Shown here piece by piece: positions 23,101 through 35,501 of a stretch of 64,000 nt of DNA (the stretch's first letter is position 1; each line of letters starts with the position of its first letter). Under the pieces are notes generated by a model that ran no database searches, was not told the origin of the DNA, and worked only from the letters and a program-made list of their open reading frames with translations. The position numbers were made by a program, and so were the translations under genes. The stretch is from assembly GCA_032173965.1 (NCBI GenBank), contig CM063292.1, positions 8,218,001-8,282,000 on the forward strand. Direction: 5' to 3'. Source of the stretch: Sitta carolinensis (Eukaryota; Chordata; Aves; Passeriformes; Sittidae).

Positions 23101-26100
23101 TTGAACGTGGCTCTTACTTTTCCTTCCCCTCCAGGTGTCAGAACGTAGAGTCGGAGTTAAAGGAGATGAATTAACAGCATTAAAATGGTATTTTCCTGAA
23201 ACACACTCCAGAAATGGCTTTTCCAGCTCTGTGTTCTTCTGTGAACTCTTTTGTTCACACAACAAATGAAAATAAATAATGAAAACTTTTGCTTCCATAA
23301 ATAATTTCTGCACATTTTGCAGTGAATATCCAATTATGTGTATCCGTGAAAATATTTACTTTGTTGTGTTGGGTTTTTTTAACAAGTATTCATGAAAATC
23401 TGAGATCCAATATTGAAACAAACATTTTACATTTATTTTGTTTCAGTACCAGTGTTGTTAGGAACTGCAAGAATATCCTCTGTCTTTACCTGCTTAGTCA
23501 GAAGTGGACTGTACAAAGTTGGAGAGATGAAACAGAGATAAATTCTGAAAGGAGAATCAGAAAATCCCTCAAGTGTATTTTCTGAAAATCCATCGAGATA
23601 AAATTTTGAAAGAATTTGTTTTAAAAGTGGCGTTATTTTGCTTTCAAATTAAATTTATTTTGCAAATGGTACTATCACCTCAATGAGAAGAATCATGTTG
23701 ATAAGGACACAGAGTTACTCTGATAAATTTGAAAATTAAAAAACCAACATGAATCCCTAATAAAGTTGAGTGTTACATTTTCTTAAAGCAAAAGAACAGA
23801 GGAAATGGTAAAAAAAAGTTTGATACCTGGAAGTTTCTTGCTGCCTGGACATAAATTCCCAAAGACAACGAGACTCTGTGGAAAAATGAACGAAAAGAGC
23901 TCATTTAGTGAAAAAGAAAGAGATCAAAAAGGTGGAGCAGAAAAATCTCAGAGAAACCAGTATAGTTATTGCAGAGATCAAATATAAGAGAACAAACATA
24001 TTCACTTAAATTAAGGGAAATCCTATTTTAATGTGAGAAACTCACTGGTCACAATTTCCCTCCATGAGTTCAACAGCTTGGGTGGGACAAGAACCAGAGC
24101 ACTGGCCTGGAGCAGCAGCCCAAAATAAAAAATTAGAAAGGGTGTTCAGAGGGCAGTGAGTATCAGCTAGCCTTGCTGATTGTGATAAAATTATGATTAA
24201 TTATGAAAAATTATGATGGTGATAAAAATCATAATTTTAAAAGGAAAACTGGTTTTGACAACTGTCATAGTACTGTTATTTTACTGATTTCTGAAGCACA
24301 AAAACACAGAAAGAAGTTCTTATGATCAGAATAGTCAGTGCCATATAATCCTTACAATGACATTTTGACAGGGGAGGAGAAAGGATCCATTTATACAGAA
24401 AACAAAGATTTCAAAATGGCAAACCACCAAACCAAACTTACATAATAGAGATTAAAAATAGCAACTTGCTTCATTACTACTCCATTTATTAAATTCAGCC
24501 CCTGGGTCTGACACACCCTTGCCATGGGTGGACTTCACCTGCACTTGTTGTGTTCTTTAGGAATTTTATCACCCAGGGAAACTCCACAAGGAAGCAAAGT
24601 GACCTTGCCTCAATCTTCTCGTGCATCAGGAAAATCAGTCTGGAAAGATAAAATTTACAGACATCTCCAAATAAAGTGCAGCTGTTTTCAATCAGACCAA
24701 GAAATGTCTCTCCATCCTCCAGCTGACCATGGGAAGAGCTGGAACCAAGGGTCTGGGATTTCCCTAGGGAGTACCAAGATGCTCAATAGCATCACTTGAA
24801 GCCTGGTAAATTAGAACACACTTGGAAAATGTTTCTCCAAATGAAATCTTTGCTTAGTGATGAGATTTCAGCACAGAACTGACAGACACTTCTGGTCTGT
24901 TCTGCATAGGATGCAGAATTCATTTTCTTTATCCTAATATCAAGTTATGCCTTTTTTTTTTTCTTAGTTTGGCTTCTCAACCAAAAGCTAAAAACCAGTG
25001 TACAGGTCAATGCTCTGACAGTCTGCTTTCCTTTAGAAAGAATACATTTTAAAACAGAGAAACCACATTCCTGAAAATTTTAATATTCTGTTTAGAAAGG
25101 TGAAAAGAGTACACAAGTATAAACTGCATGTTGAAGTCTGCATCCTGCCTTTCTACATTTTTGCAATGCAGCACAATTTTTCATTGAAAGCATGTATAAA
25201 AGAATTATGTATTTTTTCCTCATTTCTTGTGATTAGTATCCTACTCCTACATACTAGACACGCTTTATTTTGCACATGTTCAATCATAAAACATCAGATT
25301 AGTGAGCTGCCACCACACCACAGTATTAAAAAAAGTGTCCAAAATAGGCTTTGTAATTAAATCTTCTAACTGGAATCCCAGCTTATGAGCAAAAAATTAA
25401 GCTGTTTATCGAATCACTGCTGAACTCATGAATGTGGCAGGAAGATGACACAAATCTGACCAGAGTATTCAAACTCTGTGAACTTTTAACTTTTTAACAA
25501 TGGAATAGCTAAGAGATAACATTTTATTTCAAGCTTGGTAATAAAGAACTCTTTGTAGGCAGCAGATTTGGCATTCAGAACCATTATGACAGATATATTT
25601 TTGCTAATTTCATTAATGTATTTAAATTAAATCTTCAAACTAATTTAATTTGAAGCTTCTTCCTCTGAAATTTTGCTGTGTGGTATTTACTATTCAGAGA
25701 CTTGCTGACCTTTGATCCACAGCAGATGGCAGAGCCCACCAAGGAAATTCTGCAAGACTTCACACATCCTGGCTACTGAGTGCACAAGAAAATATGTCCT
25801 CACAGCATCCCCAATAATGCAGAGCCTTAAAAGCAGATGAAACAGTGCAGGAGATCTATGAAAACAATTCGTTTAGAAACATTTGGGGGTGGTTATACCA
25901 TTTTGGAAAGACAGGACTTGCCTTAGATTTTGCTGTCTTGAAAGGTGTAGGAATACAGGCTGCAGCCAGGTCATGTGATAGGAAAGAATGGCACAGAGTA
26001 TCTGAGTGCCTTTTGTTTTTCTCCACACTTCCCAATTGCAGTAGAACACTTATTCCCAGGCCTTGAAAAAGTGTTCTTGTGTTTCCAAGCCTTTCCACAT
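20151..26100. other. Unique non-coding sequence
   Basis: No gene or mobile element was recognised over about 6 kb. Small features include ATATATGTGTGTATATATAC near 22359-22380, an inverted repeat at 24186-24239 and a poly-T run near 24952-24962. Confidence 0.5.
24186..24239. repeat. Inverted repeat, 13-bp arms
   Basis: The arm TAAAATTATGATT (24186-24198) is the exact reverse complement of AATCATAATTTTA (24227-24239), with a 28-bp spacer that also contains related AATTATGA direct repeats. It is AT-rich, so chance or slippage is a likely origin. Confidence 0.8.
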
Positions 26101-26440
26101 CGTAGAATCATGGAATGGTTTGGCTGGGAGGGACCCCAAAGCTCACCCATCCCACCCATCCCTGTCAGGGCCCCTGCCCTGTGCCAGGGGCTCCCAGCCC
26201 CAGTGTCCAGCCTGGCCTTGGGCACTGCCAGGGATCCAGGGGCAGCCCCAGCTGCTCTGGGCACCCTGTGCCAGGGCTGCCCACCCTGCCAGGGAACAAT
26301 TCCTGCCCAGGATCTCCCCAGCCCTGCCCTGGGGCACTGCCAGCCCCTCCCTGGCTCCTGCCCCTCCAGCCCTTGCCCATTGTCTCTCTCCAGCTTTCCT
26401 GCAGTAAGCCACAGGTATAAGGAATGCACTAAGAGTAGGG
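26101..26440 (-). mobile_element. CR1 LINE fragment, 3' end
   Basis: Reading from the plus strand, the element opens with the CR1 terminus TAGAATCATGGAATGGTTTG and GCTGGGAGGGACC. It then passes through CAGCCTGGCCTTGGGCACTG and GGCAGCCCCAGCTGCTCTGG, and ends with TCCAGCTTTCCTGCAGTAAG, as expected for the minus-strand CR1 3' UTR. Its segment 26172-26299 is identical to 45321-45448 and to the complement of 48217-48344. It is 5'-truncated with no reading frame of its own; the GC-rich ORFs across it are shadows. Confidence 0.95.
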
Positions 26441-29400
26441 CCACAACCCAGCAAGGCAAATTAGTGCCCCTTTTTCCCACAGATTTGTTGCCACACCCTT
26501 GACCAACAGGAGACACTTCTGCTGTCCCTGAAAATCAGCCTTCTGATTTGTTTTAGTATGATGGAGTCAGTTCTCAGGAACTGTAACATAAACGAGGATC
26601 ATGTTTGCATTCCTTTGTAAAAGATATCACCTGATGGACTTCTCAAGTGACCAGTGGAGATGGAGAGGTGGGAACTGCTCTGTCCAATCTCTGATCACTG
26701 TCCAGAAACTGAGAGATACGAGGTCAACAATAAACTGGAGAGTTCTTTTCTTCTTCTCTGCCTGAGCCCCTGTTGTGTGTGTTGCTGTGTGTTCCCTCTC
26801 TGTGTCTCAGTGACAGCACCTGCTTTGGCAGCAGGACACGGCTCATCAGGAGGGAACCACAACCATCTCTTCCATAGGCTGAATTCATGTAAATATGTTA
26901 TATGCAGAAGGTTCCTGTTGTGTTGATATTTGGGGCAGGCTCTGTATTCCATAAAGGCATTATTCCATCAAAGGGAATGTCACTGTTGGCTCTCACTATT
27001 TCTGAACAATCTTCTCTCCATCCACCTGTTAGCAATATGATACAGAATTCACAATCTACTCCCATGGCCCATGGAAAGTGGCAGAAAAAGCCTCCCACCC
27101 CTTTATGGTGTCCCAGTTTGGGTTCAAATCACTCTCTCTGGAGTCAATACTCTCTCTTGATCACCTCTGTTCCACAGTTTTCTAAGAAAGAAAAATAAGC
27201 ACATCTGAAAGGGGAACAAAACGATTTCTATGTTCCAGAGGAATGATTATTGGAAACCGTTCCATATGGAATAAAGAACACTTTGCACTGAGACAAACCA
27301 CAGGGATTCATCTCCATGTGCTCATTTCAAAGGGCTTAATCAGAAATGTATTGGCTGCTTTGCAGTGTAACAATAGTAAAAAGAATTTTTCATTCTCAAA
27401 TTCAAACTAAATTTAAAGTAGAAAAGTTTTCAGACTGAAAGTATTTCATCTGATGTCATAAATGTAAATGGCACTTTTTTTATTTCTACCAATATGAAAA
27501 ATAGAAGTAAAAATTAAATTATTGCAGTATGAATCAGAAATCAATGGTACCTTGAGTTGATGCAATTTCTCAATGAATACAAAAAAGAGATGAAATTTGA
27601 AATAATAAATTTTTCTCTATTTTGGAAACAGTTTACCCTTCCTGAATAAAGTACAGCCTCCCACATCTGCATGTGGTCTGTACTGGTCCAGCTCTGTTGT
27701 GATATAACAGCCAGAATCAAAAAATATAAAGCAGTTGCCTAAACATTTAAGTAATTTGAGATTTTGAACACAATTTAGAAATTCCACTCAGATTGTTTAA
27801 ATACTGACCATTGAAGCAATCAAGGACAGTGGGTGTTTTAAACAACCTGATCCTGACACTCGTTTCCACAACCCACTCCTAATAAAAAACCAACACAACT
27901 CTTGAAGAGTTATTTGTGTGCTCCAAGCATTTTCTGCCCTCAGCATGTTAACTGATCACTAGCAATGTGGGAGAAGAATGAAAATAAAAACAAGAGGGGC
28001 AAACCTATTTGCTGTCTTTAAACAAACAATGTGTTGTTTTAGGTGGGACAATCAGGTACTAGAAAGGGAATCTTGGGCACAAGATCTGTTTCCCAGTCTT
28101 GTGCCACTGCACTGGCAGCAAAGGAAGTATCTCAATTACTCTGTTAATTGTCTAAGCCAATAATTATTTGTCCCCATAGAGGAACTAAACAGGTGCTGAC
28201 ACTTCCATGAGAACGAGAACACTCTCCTTCATCAGAGCTGTGCTAAAGAATGGGTGAAAGCTGTCCTAAGCAGCAGCCACATCAAAAGCCACTCCTAGGG
28301 GGTGCTGGACATCCAGAAGGGCAGAGCTCATTTCAACCTCGCTGCAAGAGGGCCCCAGTCTGGAGAGCACCCTGACCTTTACAGGTGCTGTGACACACAA
28401 CCCCTCCTGTCAGTACATTCAGACACGACTGGGATTCCCAAGCAGCTCATGCTATGTTGATAAAGTATCAGGAGCTTGGGCGTCCGAGTGCTGAAAAGAT
28501 GGGGATTATATGTGAGTGTAAAAGAGTCTAAACCACAAGGAGTGTGGTGGTGTTCCAAATTAAGCACTCAGGAGTACTTGGAGACAACTAACTTAGATGC
28601 TAATTGCTCTAGCCCTGTAACAGTCCAGCTGTTGGTATTGATTTTTAACATTAATTTTTTAGCTTGACCCCTATTGATATTCTCATTATGTTTAGTCCTG
28701 TTCCCAAAAAGGGCTGTCATTAACTAACAATTTTCAACCTCACAAATGCTTTTTCACACATAAAACTTAGGTTCTCTTCCAAGAGGAAAGGTGACTGCCT
28801 CACTTCCAGCTGAAGAGGTGGAAGGGCAGATGTTGTGGTTATTTTTCCTCTGATAACAGCAAATATAAATTTAGAAGTGTATGTGGGTTTTTGGAGGATA
28901 GGTGTGAGAGCAATAAAGAAATTAAATGAAAAATCAGAAGGGTTGACTCACAAATGAAAATCTTGTAGCAGTTTTGGCTTAGACCTGCCTCAGCCCCCAA
29001 GTAACTCATAAAAATGGATGTTCTCCATTGAGTCACATATTTCCAGTTCTGAGAGCTTGCTCCTCCTCTACCAGATCAGGTTCAGACAATGAAAATGCTT
29101 TTCACTATTAATAGGAACAACAGTTGAGGAAAATACAGCAGTTCAGTGGGTGAAGACAAGGTGTCTATGATTCTATTAAAAAAAGAAAATAGCCACCTAA
29201 AACATTTCCCAGAAATACAGTATCAGTTTTTCTGTATGTAGGTTACAATTTCATGCAGGAAGAAAACAGAAAACCAGCAATTTCATTACCCACCCTCTTC
29301 ACAATTGCACAAAGTCTTGCTCTTAGCCACCAGGGCTTCAGAAAAAAATATGTTTACCATGAGAATTATTGAGCCCATAAAGCACATTTTAACATTCAGA

Positions 29401-30399
29401 TATATTTGTCCTGGTTGTTCTCTAATAATTTCATTACTTACAGTAAAGCTCTCTAAATATGTTTGTAAATGCTGCTCTATGGCTGAGGCTGTGGTGAACT
29501 GTCATTGATACCATACTGAGTTTATGGAGATGCTGGTAAAAATGCAAAGCCATCTTCAATTATTCAGAAAGGTCATTTCAGAATATTTTGTGGGGGTTTC
29601 TGTAAGCTTGTTCCTAGCTGGTGGAGAGTTAGATATGTGTTCAAATGTATAATAAGCAGGTTTTTTGGTAGTAGTACCATCTTTTTGAAGGAATAAGCAA
29701 ATGTAGAACTCTTACATTCATACATTCCATAATGTATTATTAGATAAAATGGTCTTTAAAACTATTTAAAACCATTTTAATTTTAGTTTAGCCTTGCACT
29801 ATCATTCTGAAGATATCAAATGGTCACTATTGGCCTGCTAAATACTTTCCAGCATTTAGTCAACAGTAGCAACACCCTACTAATACAGTTCTGATACCAG
29901 AAGCTCGTTTTATCTTGTTGCTTACTAATCCTGCTCAGATTTTATATAAAATACTGACAACTACAATGAAGAACTGCTGTTTAAACCTCATAATTTTGGT
30001 ATCATTGATGGCGGATAAATATACCAAGTAGCCAAGGGCTTTAAGAGCTTTGTTGTGGGGAAAAAAAAAAATGAAGGTATGCCAGCCGAGGAATAATATT
30101 ATAGGATTTTAAATTCTTTCCAGGCCTGTGACATGTATATTGCTCCCACAATGAGCAGTTGTTCCCCGTAGATAAAGACTGACAGGAATTTCAAGGTCAG
30201 CCACATGACATGTTGGAAAGAGTTGCTTAGTCAAACTTTGCCCAAGGGCTCCCTGCTCTGATAAATTCACACAACTGGAACGCAGAGCCCTTGGCTTTCA
30301 TGTGAGTGCCCGTGGGATGAAACTGTGTTATATGTGAGGACTGAATTATCCCCCTCTTCCCCATCAGTTCTCCTGAGCAGGGGCTCTGAAGGCAAGGAA
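26441..30399. other. Unique AT-rich non-coding sequence
   Basis: No gene or known repeat was recognised. A moderately GC-rich segment at about 28190-28570 has no recognisable origin. A run of about 12 A is at 30060-30071. Confidence 0.5.
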
Positions 30400-31117
30400 A
30401 ACCCAGCTCAGAGCTCCAATCCCCCAGTCAGGGGCTGCCCGTGGCTGGGGCTAAAGCAGAGGCTGGGAGGAGCTGGGTGGCAGAGAGTGCTGGAGCAGCT
30501 CTGAGGAGAAAACACCCGGGCTCCTGGTGGGGCACAGGGTCAGTCACGGTCCTTGCAGCCAGGAGGGCCAGTGGGATCCTGGAGGGCAGCGGGAAGAGCA
30601 TTCCCAGCAGCTCAGGGAGGGACCCTGCCCCTCTGCTCACTGGGGCACAGCTCTGTTCAGCTCTGGGCTCCTCAGCTCAAGGAGCTGCTGGAGAGGGCCC
30701 AGCAGAGGCCACGAGGATGATTTGGGGTCTGGAGCATCTCTGTGATGAGCACAGGCTATGGGAGCTGCTCTGGTCAGTCTGGAGGAGAGAAGCTGAGAAG
30801 GGGTGTCATTAATCCTCTCCAACACCTCCAAGGGCTGCCAGAGGATGGTGCCAGGACAGGACAGGGTGTAATGGACATAACAAAACCACCACGAGTTCCA
30901 CAGCAGTCGAGGAAGAGCTTTACCTGGAGGGGGCAGAGCCCAGGATCAGGTGCCCAGGGAGGGTGTGGACTCTCCCTCTCTGGAGACATTCCAAACCCAC
31001 CTGGGATTGTGGTAACTCCGTGTTACCTACTCCAGGTGATCCTGCCCTGGCAAGGGGCTTGAACTGCATGATCTCCAAAGGTGCTTTCCAGCCCTAACAA
31101 TTGGGTGATTCTGTGAA
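30400..31117 (+). mobile_element. CR1 LINE fragment, longest copy in window
   Basis: Several segments follow avian CR1 in order: CTGGTGGGGCACAGGGTCAG, CAGCCAGGAGGGCCAGTGGG, CTCTGGGCTCCTCAGCTCAA, GATGAGCACAGGCTATGGGA, GGACAGGGTGTAATGGACAT, TCTCTGGAGACATTCCAAAC, then CATGATCTCCAAAGGTGCTT and an ATTCTGTGAAT tail. At about 700 bp it retains more of the element than any other copy here, but no intact reverse transcriptase frame is visible. The 5' boundary is approximate. Its divergence and its subfamily (TCCAAAGG terminus) suggest it is older than the 26, 45 and 48 kb copies. Confidence 0.9.
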
Positions 31118-32535
31118 TATGGACCTTTTTCCTTTCTGCACTGTGACTCCAGCCTACACTGACACTTTGCCTCCTCAGCATTTACCTTACAGAACAACTC
31201 ATGAGCACCTCTCTGTGCTACACACGATCTCAGCCCAGACTAGGAGCCACAGTTCACTCCTGTCTTGGAAAAATACTTTGCCCTGAGCAAGCTTAAAAGA
31301 GCAAAACTGAAAATTCATGCCTAAATGCCTAATAATACATTTGATAACTCCAGTACAAACCCAGGTATCACTTAGGAGAATAATACATTCAACAGCTACT
31401 ACATAGACCTTGAAAGTGAACATCAGAGTACTTTGATTGAGGTTAAAACCACGGAAAACAGCTCCCAGGAAGAAAAATCTCTGAAAATTTGCTATTTCCA
31501 CTTTAGCTGCATTCATCTGATCCACCAAACGCCAAAGCTCTTTTCTACCAGTTTAAAAGTAAGCATTAGGACAATTTCATTTTATATTTATCAAGAAATG
31601 AAGTTGGATCTTAATTAGATCACTATAATCTAGGAAGATAGAAAGCCAGTTTCCTCTCCCTACATTTCTTTATTCTGCATGAAATATTATTTTCAGCACT
31701 AAAGTCATTCTTTCTAATGTAACTGTGTAAAGACTGTATACATAAATACTGTGATCTAGAAAATTGTGCCGGAGCTGAAGAATGCTATTTCATCTAAATA
31801 TTACTTACTTTTCTAGCAAAAATTGCTGTTCTGGTTCTTACTGGAATATTTCTCCCAGCCCTGTATCATTTGGAGAGCAGACAGGTGGTAAGGACAGGGT
31901 GTCATGTTCCAAATTTTAATTAGCACTGCATATGAATCAGATAGTGATTTCAAATTGCAAGAAATTAGACCACTTTCAATACCAAGTTGTTTGGTTGGAA
32001 TATAGTTCATGATTCAGAGATCAAGGCTGATAGAAAAAAACAAAACAAAACAAAACAATTTAATATTGCATTTCTTTTCAGTAGAAATTGATGTATTGCA
32101 GGGTTTACTTTTCTTCTGCACAAGAATTGAAACTGAAATGCAGAGCTCTTGTGAGATAGGAAAAAAATGCAGAGTTTCCAGCTCAGAAGTTCAAGTCTCT
32201 TTGTTTTAGCTTGACATTCAATAGCACTCACCTGCCATTCCCTCACAGGAGCCATAATTTGGGTGCTCCCTACTTGCCTTTGGTTTCTGTTATTGCCCTG
32301 TTGAGATTGCTTCTGGGGAGATGCCCAAGTTTTCCCAGGATGGAAAGCACACCATCTAAGACAGGCAGAGAATTTCCCAGTCCAGCTGCTCTCTCAGGGA
32401 TGGGGAGGGAACCAGGGAGCTGAAGAGCTCATTGAGAGGAGCCCAGCACACAGGGACTGCAGGATCCAGCCTGGAGGAGACCAGTGGGGAGACAGCTCCA
32501 GGGCCCAAGCAGAGAGTGCAGGCAGCAGCACAAGG
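31118..32535. other. Mostly unique non-coding sequence
   Basis: No gene was recognised. A CAAAA pentamer repeat is at 32037-32057. The GC-richer part at about 32390-32535 next to the probable LTR is of unknown origin. Confidence 0.5.
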
Positions 32536-33190
32536 AGCTGGGTAAGAGCCTAAGAGGAGAGATGTGGGACCCCAGGCAGCCCTTCAAAACTGTGTTTATT
32601 GCACAGAGGTTACAGCAATCTTGGGTCGTGGGTGCAGAGCCATTCCTATAAACTGCCAGCTCCAACCTAAGGCAGGCCTGAAGCCACCTCTGCTCTGGTT
32701 ACGATTATTAGATATTTTATTATATATTAGATATTTTTCTTTGTTGAGTATCTTAATACATAGCAGCCCATCAGCATAATACACAATACTTTTACCATTA
32801 CCTACAGCCTATCACAACTACTAATATTACCAGATTATGGTAGCAACTAACCAGTCACGAGTTAGCATGTTGTATTTTAAGCTTAAAACTTGTTTTTCTG
32901 CAGTGGAGAATTTTTCTAGCTTGGTAAAAACATGTTTTCTGTTTGCCTATGCTTTTTTGAGATTTATCTTTACTTGGTAAAAACAAGCTTATGTTTGTAG
33001 TCAACATATCCTTTGCTCTTAGCCATAAAAATCTCTTTCCAACTCATCTCCACCTTTGTCCAGTGACCACCAGCTCAGCAATCTTTATTTTCAGACATCT
33101 TTTGTTCTTCTAGCTCAGAACTTGCTTTTTCTTTCTGCTAAGCATTCCTATTTGTAAAACCTCCCTGTTAAACTTTAGTCACCCTCTGAG
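32536..33190 (-). mobile_element. Probable solo LTR of an endogenous retrovirus
   Basis: On the minus strand the right part reads like an avian LTR R/U5 region: AAGATTGCTGTAACCTCTGT, then a polyadenylation signal AATAAA (complement of TTTATT at 32595-32600), then a GC-rich stretch ending near GGCTCTTAC. Upstream on that strand is an AT-rich U3-like segment with repeated TTTTTACCAAG motifs. No gag, pol or env sequence is present, so it would be a solo LTR. I could not fix the TG/CA ends or find a target-site duplication, so both boundaries are approximate. It could instead be another interspersed repeat. Confidence 0.5.
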
Positions 33191-35501
33191 CAGCTGGGAG
33201 CTCAGCTGTGCCACAGGAGGCAGGACAAGGTCACCTGTGAGAGGCCCCAGATGAGCACTGAAGATTGAGGCTGAGCTTGCCCAAAACCCACAGGTGGGCA
33301 CAGATGGGTGATGCTCAGGGTCACCTCTGAGCCCTCGAGGTCCTGACACAGAAAATCCACCCGTGGGGTAAAACTGAGCCATGCTCTCTGCAAAACAGAA
33401 ATGGCTCCTCAAGTGTTCGCTGGCTTTTAGGTCGAGCGTATAAATCACATTTTGGGAGGCAGCTGGAATTCGGTGCTTGATTATTAATGTGAGTGAATAA
33501 AGTTTTGCTCCAGATGCACTTAGAAGAATCAGATACAGGTTTACTCATTGTTTACAGCGCTTGTACTTAGACAATTTTCCCATTTTTAGAGCATGTTTCT
33601 TTAATGTCTCCTATGATTGCAATTAGATCAGTACCTAGAGGAAATGTATGCACTTAGAAATTGATTGAACCCACTATTAATAGTGTTTTTTTGATTCTGT
33701 ACTAGATAGCAAAGAGTCAAATGAAACACAAAATGTTATTATAATTGAGCATTAATGCAAAGAGTAAAAAGAAATCAAATAAGATTAATGGAACATGGAT
33801 GAATTTTCTCACTTGGACTAATAAAAGAAATAACCATGCAAAACAAGGAAGTGTATTCACAATTTTTCTTTACATTTCAACAACAAAATATAGATAGCAG
33901 TTTGTACCCTTAGGAAATAAAATTTCCATGAATTCTGCACACTTGAAAATGTTGATGAATATTATGAATTAAGCTGAGAAAACTTATATTGACTATTATA
34001 AACGTTTAGTGAAATGTGATGTTTCAATATTCTAGATACATAACATTTAATGCTATATAAAAAGTAGTTTCCCATTTCTGAAAGGCTTGCTTGTCTGGTA
34101 TAAAACCTGCTTTTACTCTACCAGTGTTGCTGGAAATCACTGATCTGTGCACTTTTCAGATGGAAAATTCTCCCCATTGTTTGATTTTTGCATGACCACT
34201 GAACCAATCTGATACCAGAACTCTCCATTTGTTGTTTTCACGCAGAGCCGTGGCTTCAAGATCCTTCCCCTCCCAAAATCTATAACATTTTTTCCTTGTG
34301 CAGGTGCTCCTGCAGGTTCATTCAACTCTCCTGACAGCAGTTCCTACGATTTCTGACTGTTCCAAATGAAAGCAGGCCTGGCTAACAATTACAGCAGACC
34401 CCAGACTAACAAATATCTCCCAGGCCAAGCCTCCTCAGCTGAGCCCTGCTCCTCCACACAGCAGGATGGGAATTCACCTCCTTCTGAAGCAGGAAAGCTT
34501 CAAAGAGCAAATGGGAGCTGCACTCCCCACTGCCTGCTGCTAAAGCTTTGCTCAAGCACAGAAAATGTGCTCAGCACAGTGAAAAATGTGTTATTCTTGG
34601 GGTTTGAGTCTAACACAAATGCCTTGTGTTCTCTCCTCTCTCACTGCTTTTAAGCAGAAGATGGGAAGTCCCTGAGATATGTTCGAGATTTTCCCCACTT
34701 CTCTAAGTTTAGAAACAGAATTTTTAAGGCAACGTTTTGTCCCATGGCACAAGAGAGAAATTGGAGGAAGGAGCCAGGTCGCATCTTTTTCCCAGGCCCA
34801 GTGCTTCCTAGTAAGACAATATTTCTCACTTGACACTGGCAAACTGAGAGTCAGCTGAAAGACTATGCTGCTACCCTACAGGAGAAGGTACAATTCTGTA
34901 AGTCATTATTTAGTTTAGCCCAGGGACAAAAACAAAACAGGAGTTAGAAGATTACCTTTATTCTTACAGTTACAGTTACTGCTGCTGGTGTGTATTTGTC
35001 TGTAATTTGATTATTAGCAATCTTTTCAGTACTACATGATGAATAATAGTAACTTTCTATATAAAGCATTAATGTTATTCTCAGTCTCTTTTCATCTTCT
35101 TGGTAGAATTACATTTTCTCTCTCTGTAACAATATTTTTAAGACATGAGAAGTGTGTTTCTTTCAGGGAGGAATCATACAGTCAAATAACAAAGCTTGAT
35201 TCCACTACATGTTCAAATTATGTATTGTTTCCTACCCTTTCTGGTTCATTATCAATCATGTTTAAAAAGGAGGCAGCTTCATAAATACAGCATTAAACAA
35301 ACCCTTAAGTTAAAAACACTAACAACTCATTAAAAATCTGTTACTCTACATCTAAAGCAAAAAAAAAAAAAAAAAAAGAATTTTAAACTATTGCCTTGGT
35401 AAGTTTGCAGATTTCACAATAGCCAACTGATATAAACTACCCAGGACTAATTTTAAGAGATGTGTAGAAAGAGAAAAACAGCTTAAAAGCTCATGGTTTG
35501 G
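33191..35501. other. Unique non-coding sequence
   Basis: No gene or mobile element was recognised. A run of 19 A is at 35359-35377. The first 250 bp are GC-richer and may belong to the flank of the LTR target. Confidence 0.5.

Noticed and set aside
25971..26516. ORFs of 101-181 codons on both strands at the 26.1-kb CR1
   Set aside because: They lie over CR1 3' UTR sequence, which is non-coding. The similar translations at 45.2-45.5 and 48.1-48.4 kb come from the same repeat.
30441..31062. ORFs of 60-123 codons in the 30.4-31.1 kb CR1 as a possible LINE ORF2 remnant
   Set aside because: The sequence follows the CR1 3' UTR; no reverse transcriptase or endonuclease motif is visible in any frame.
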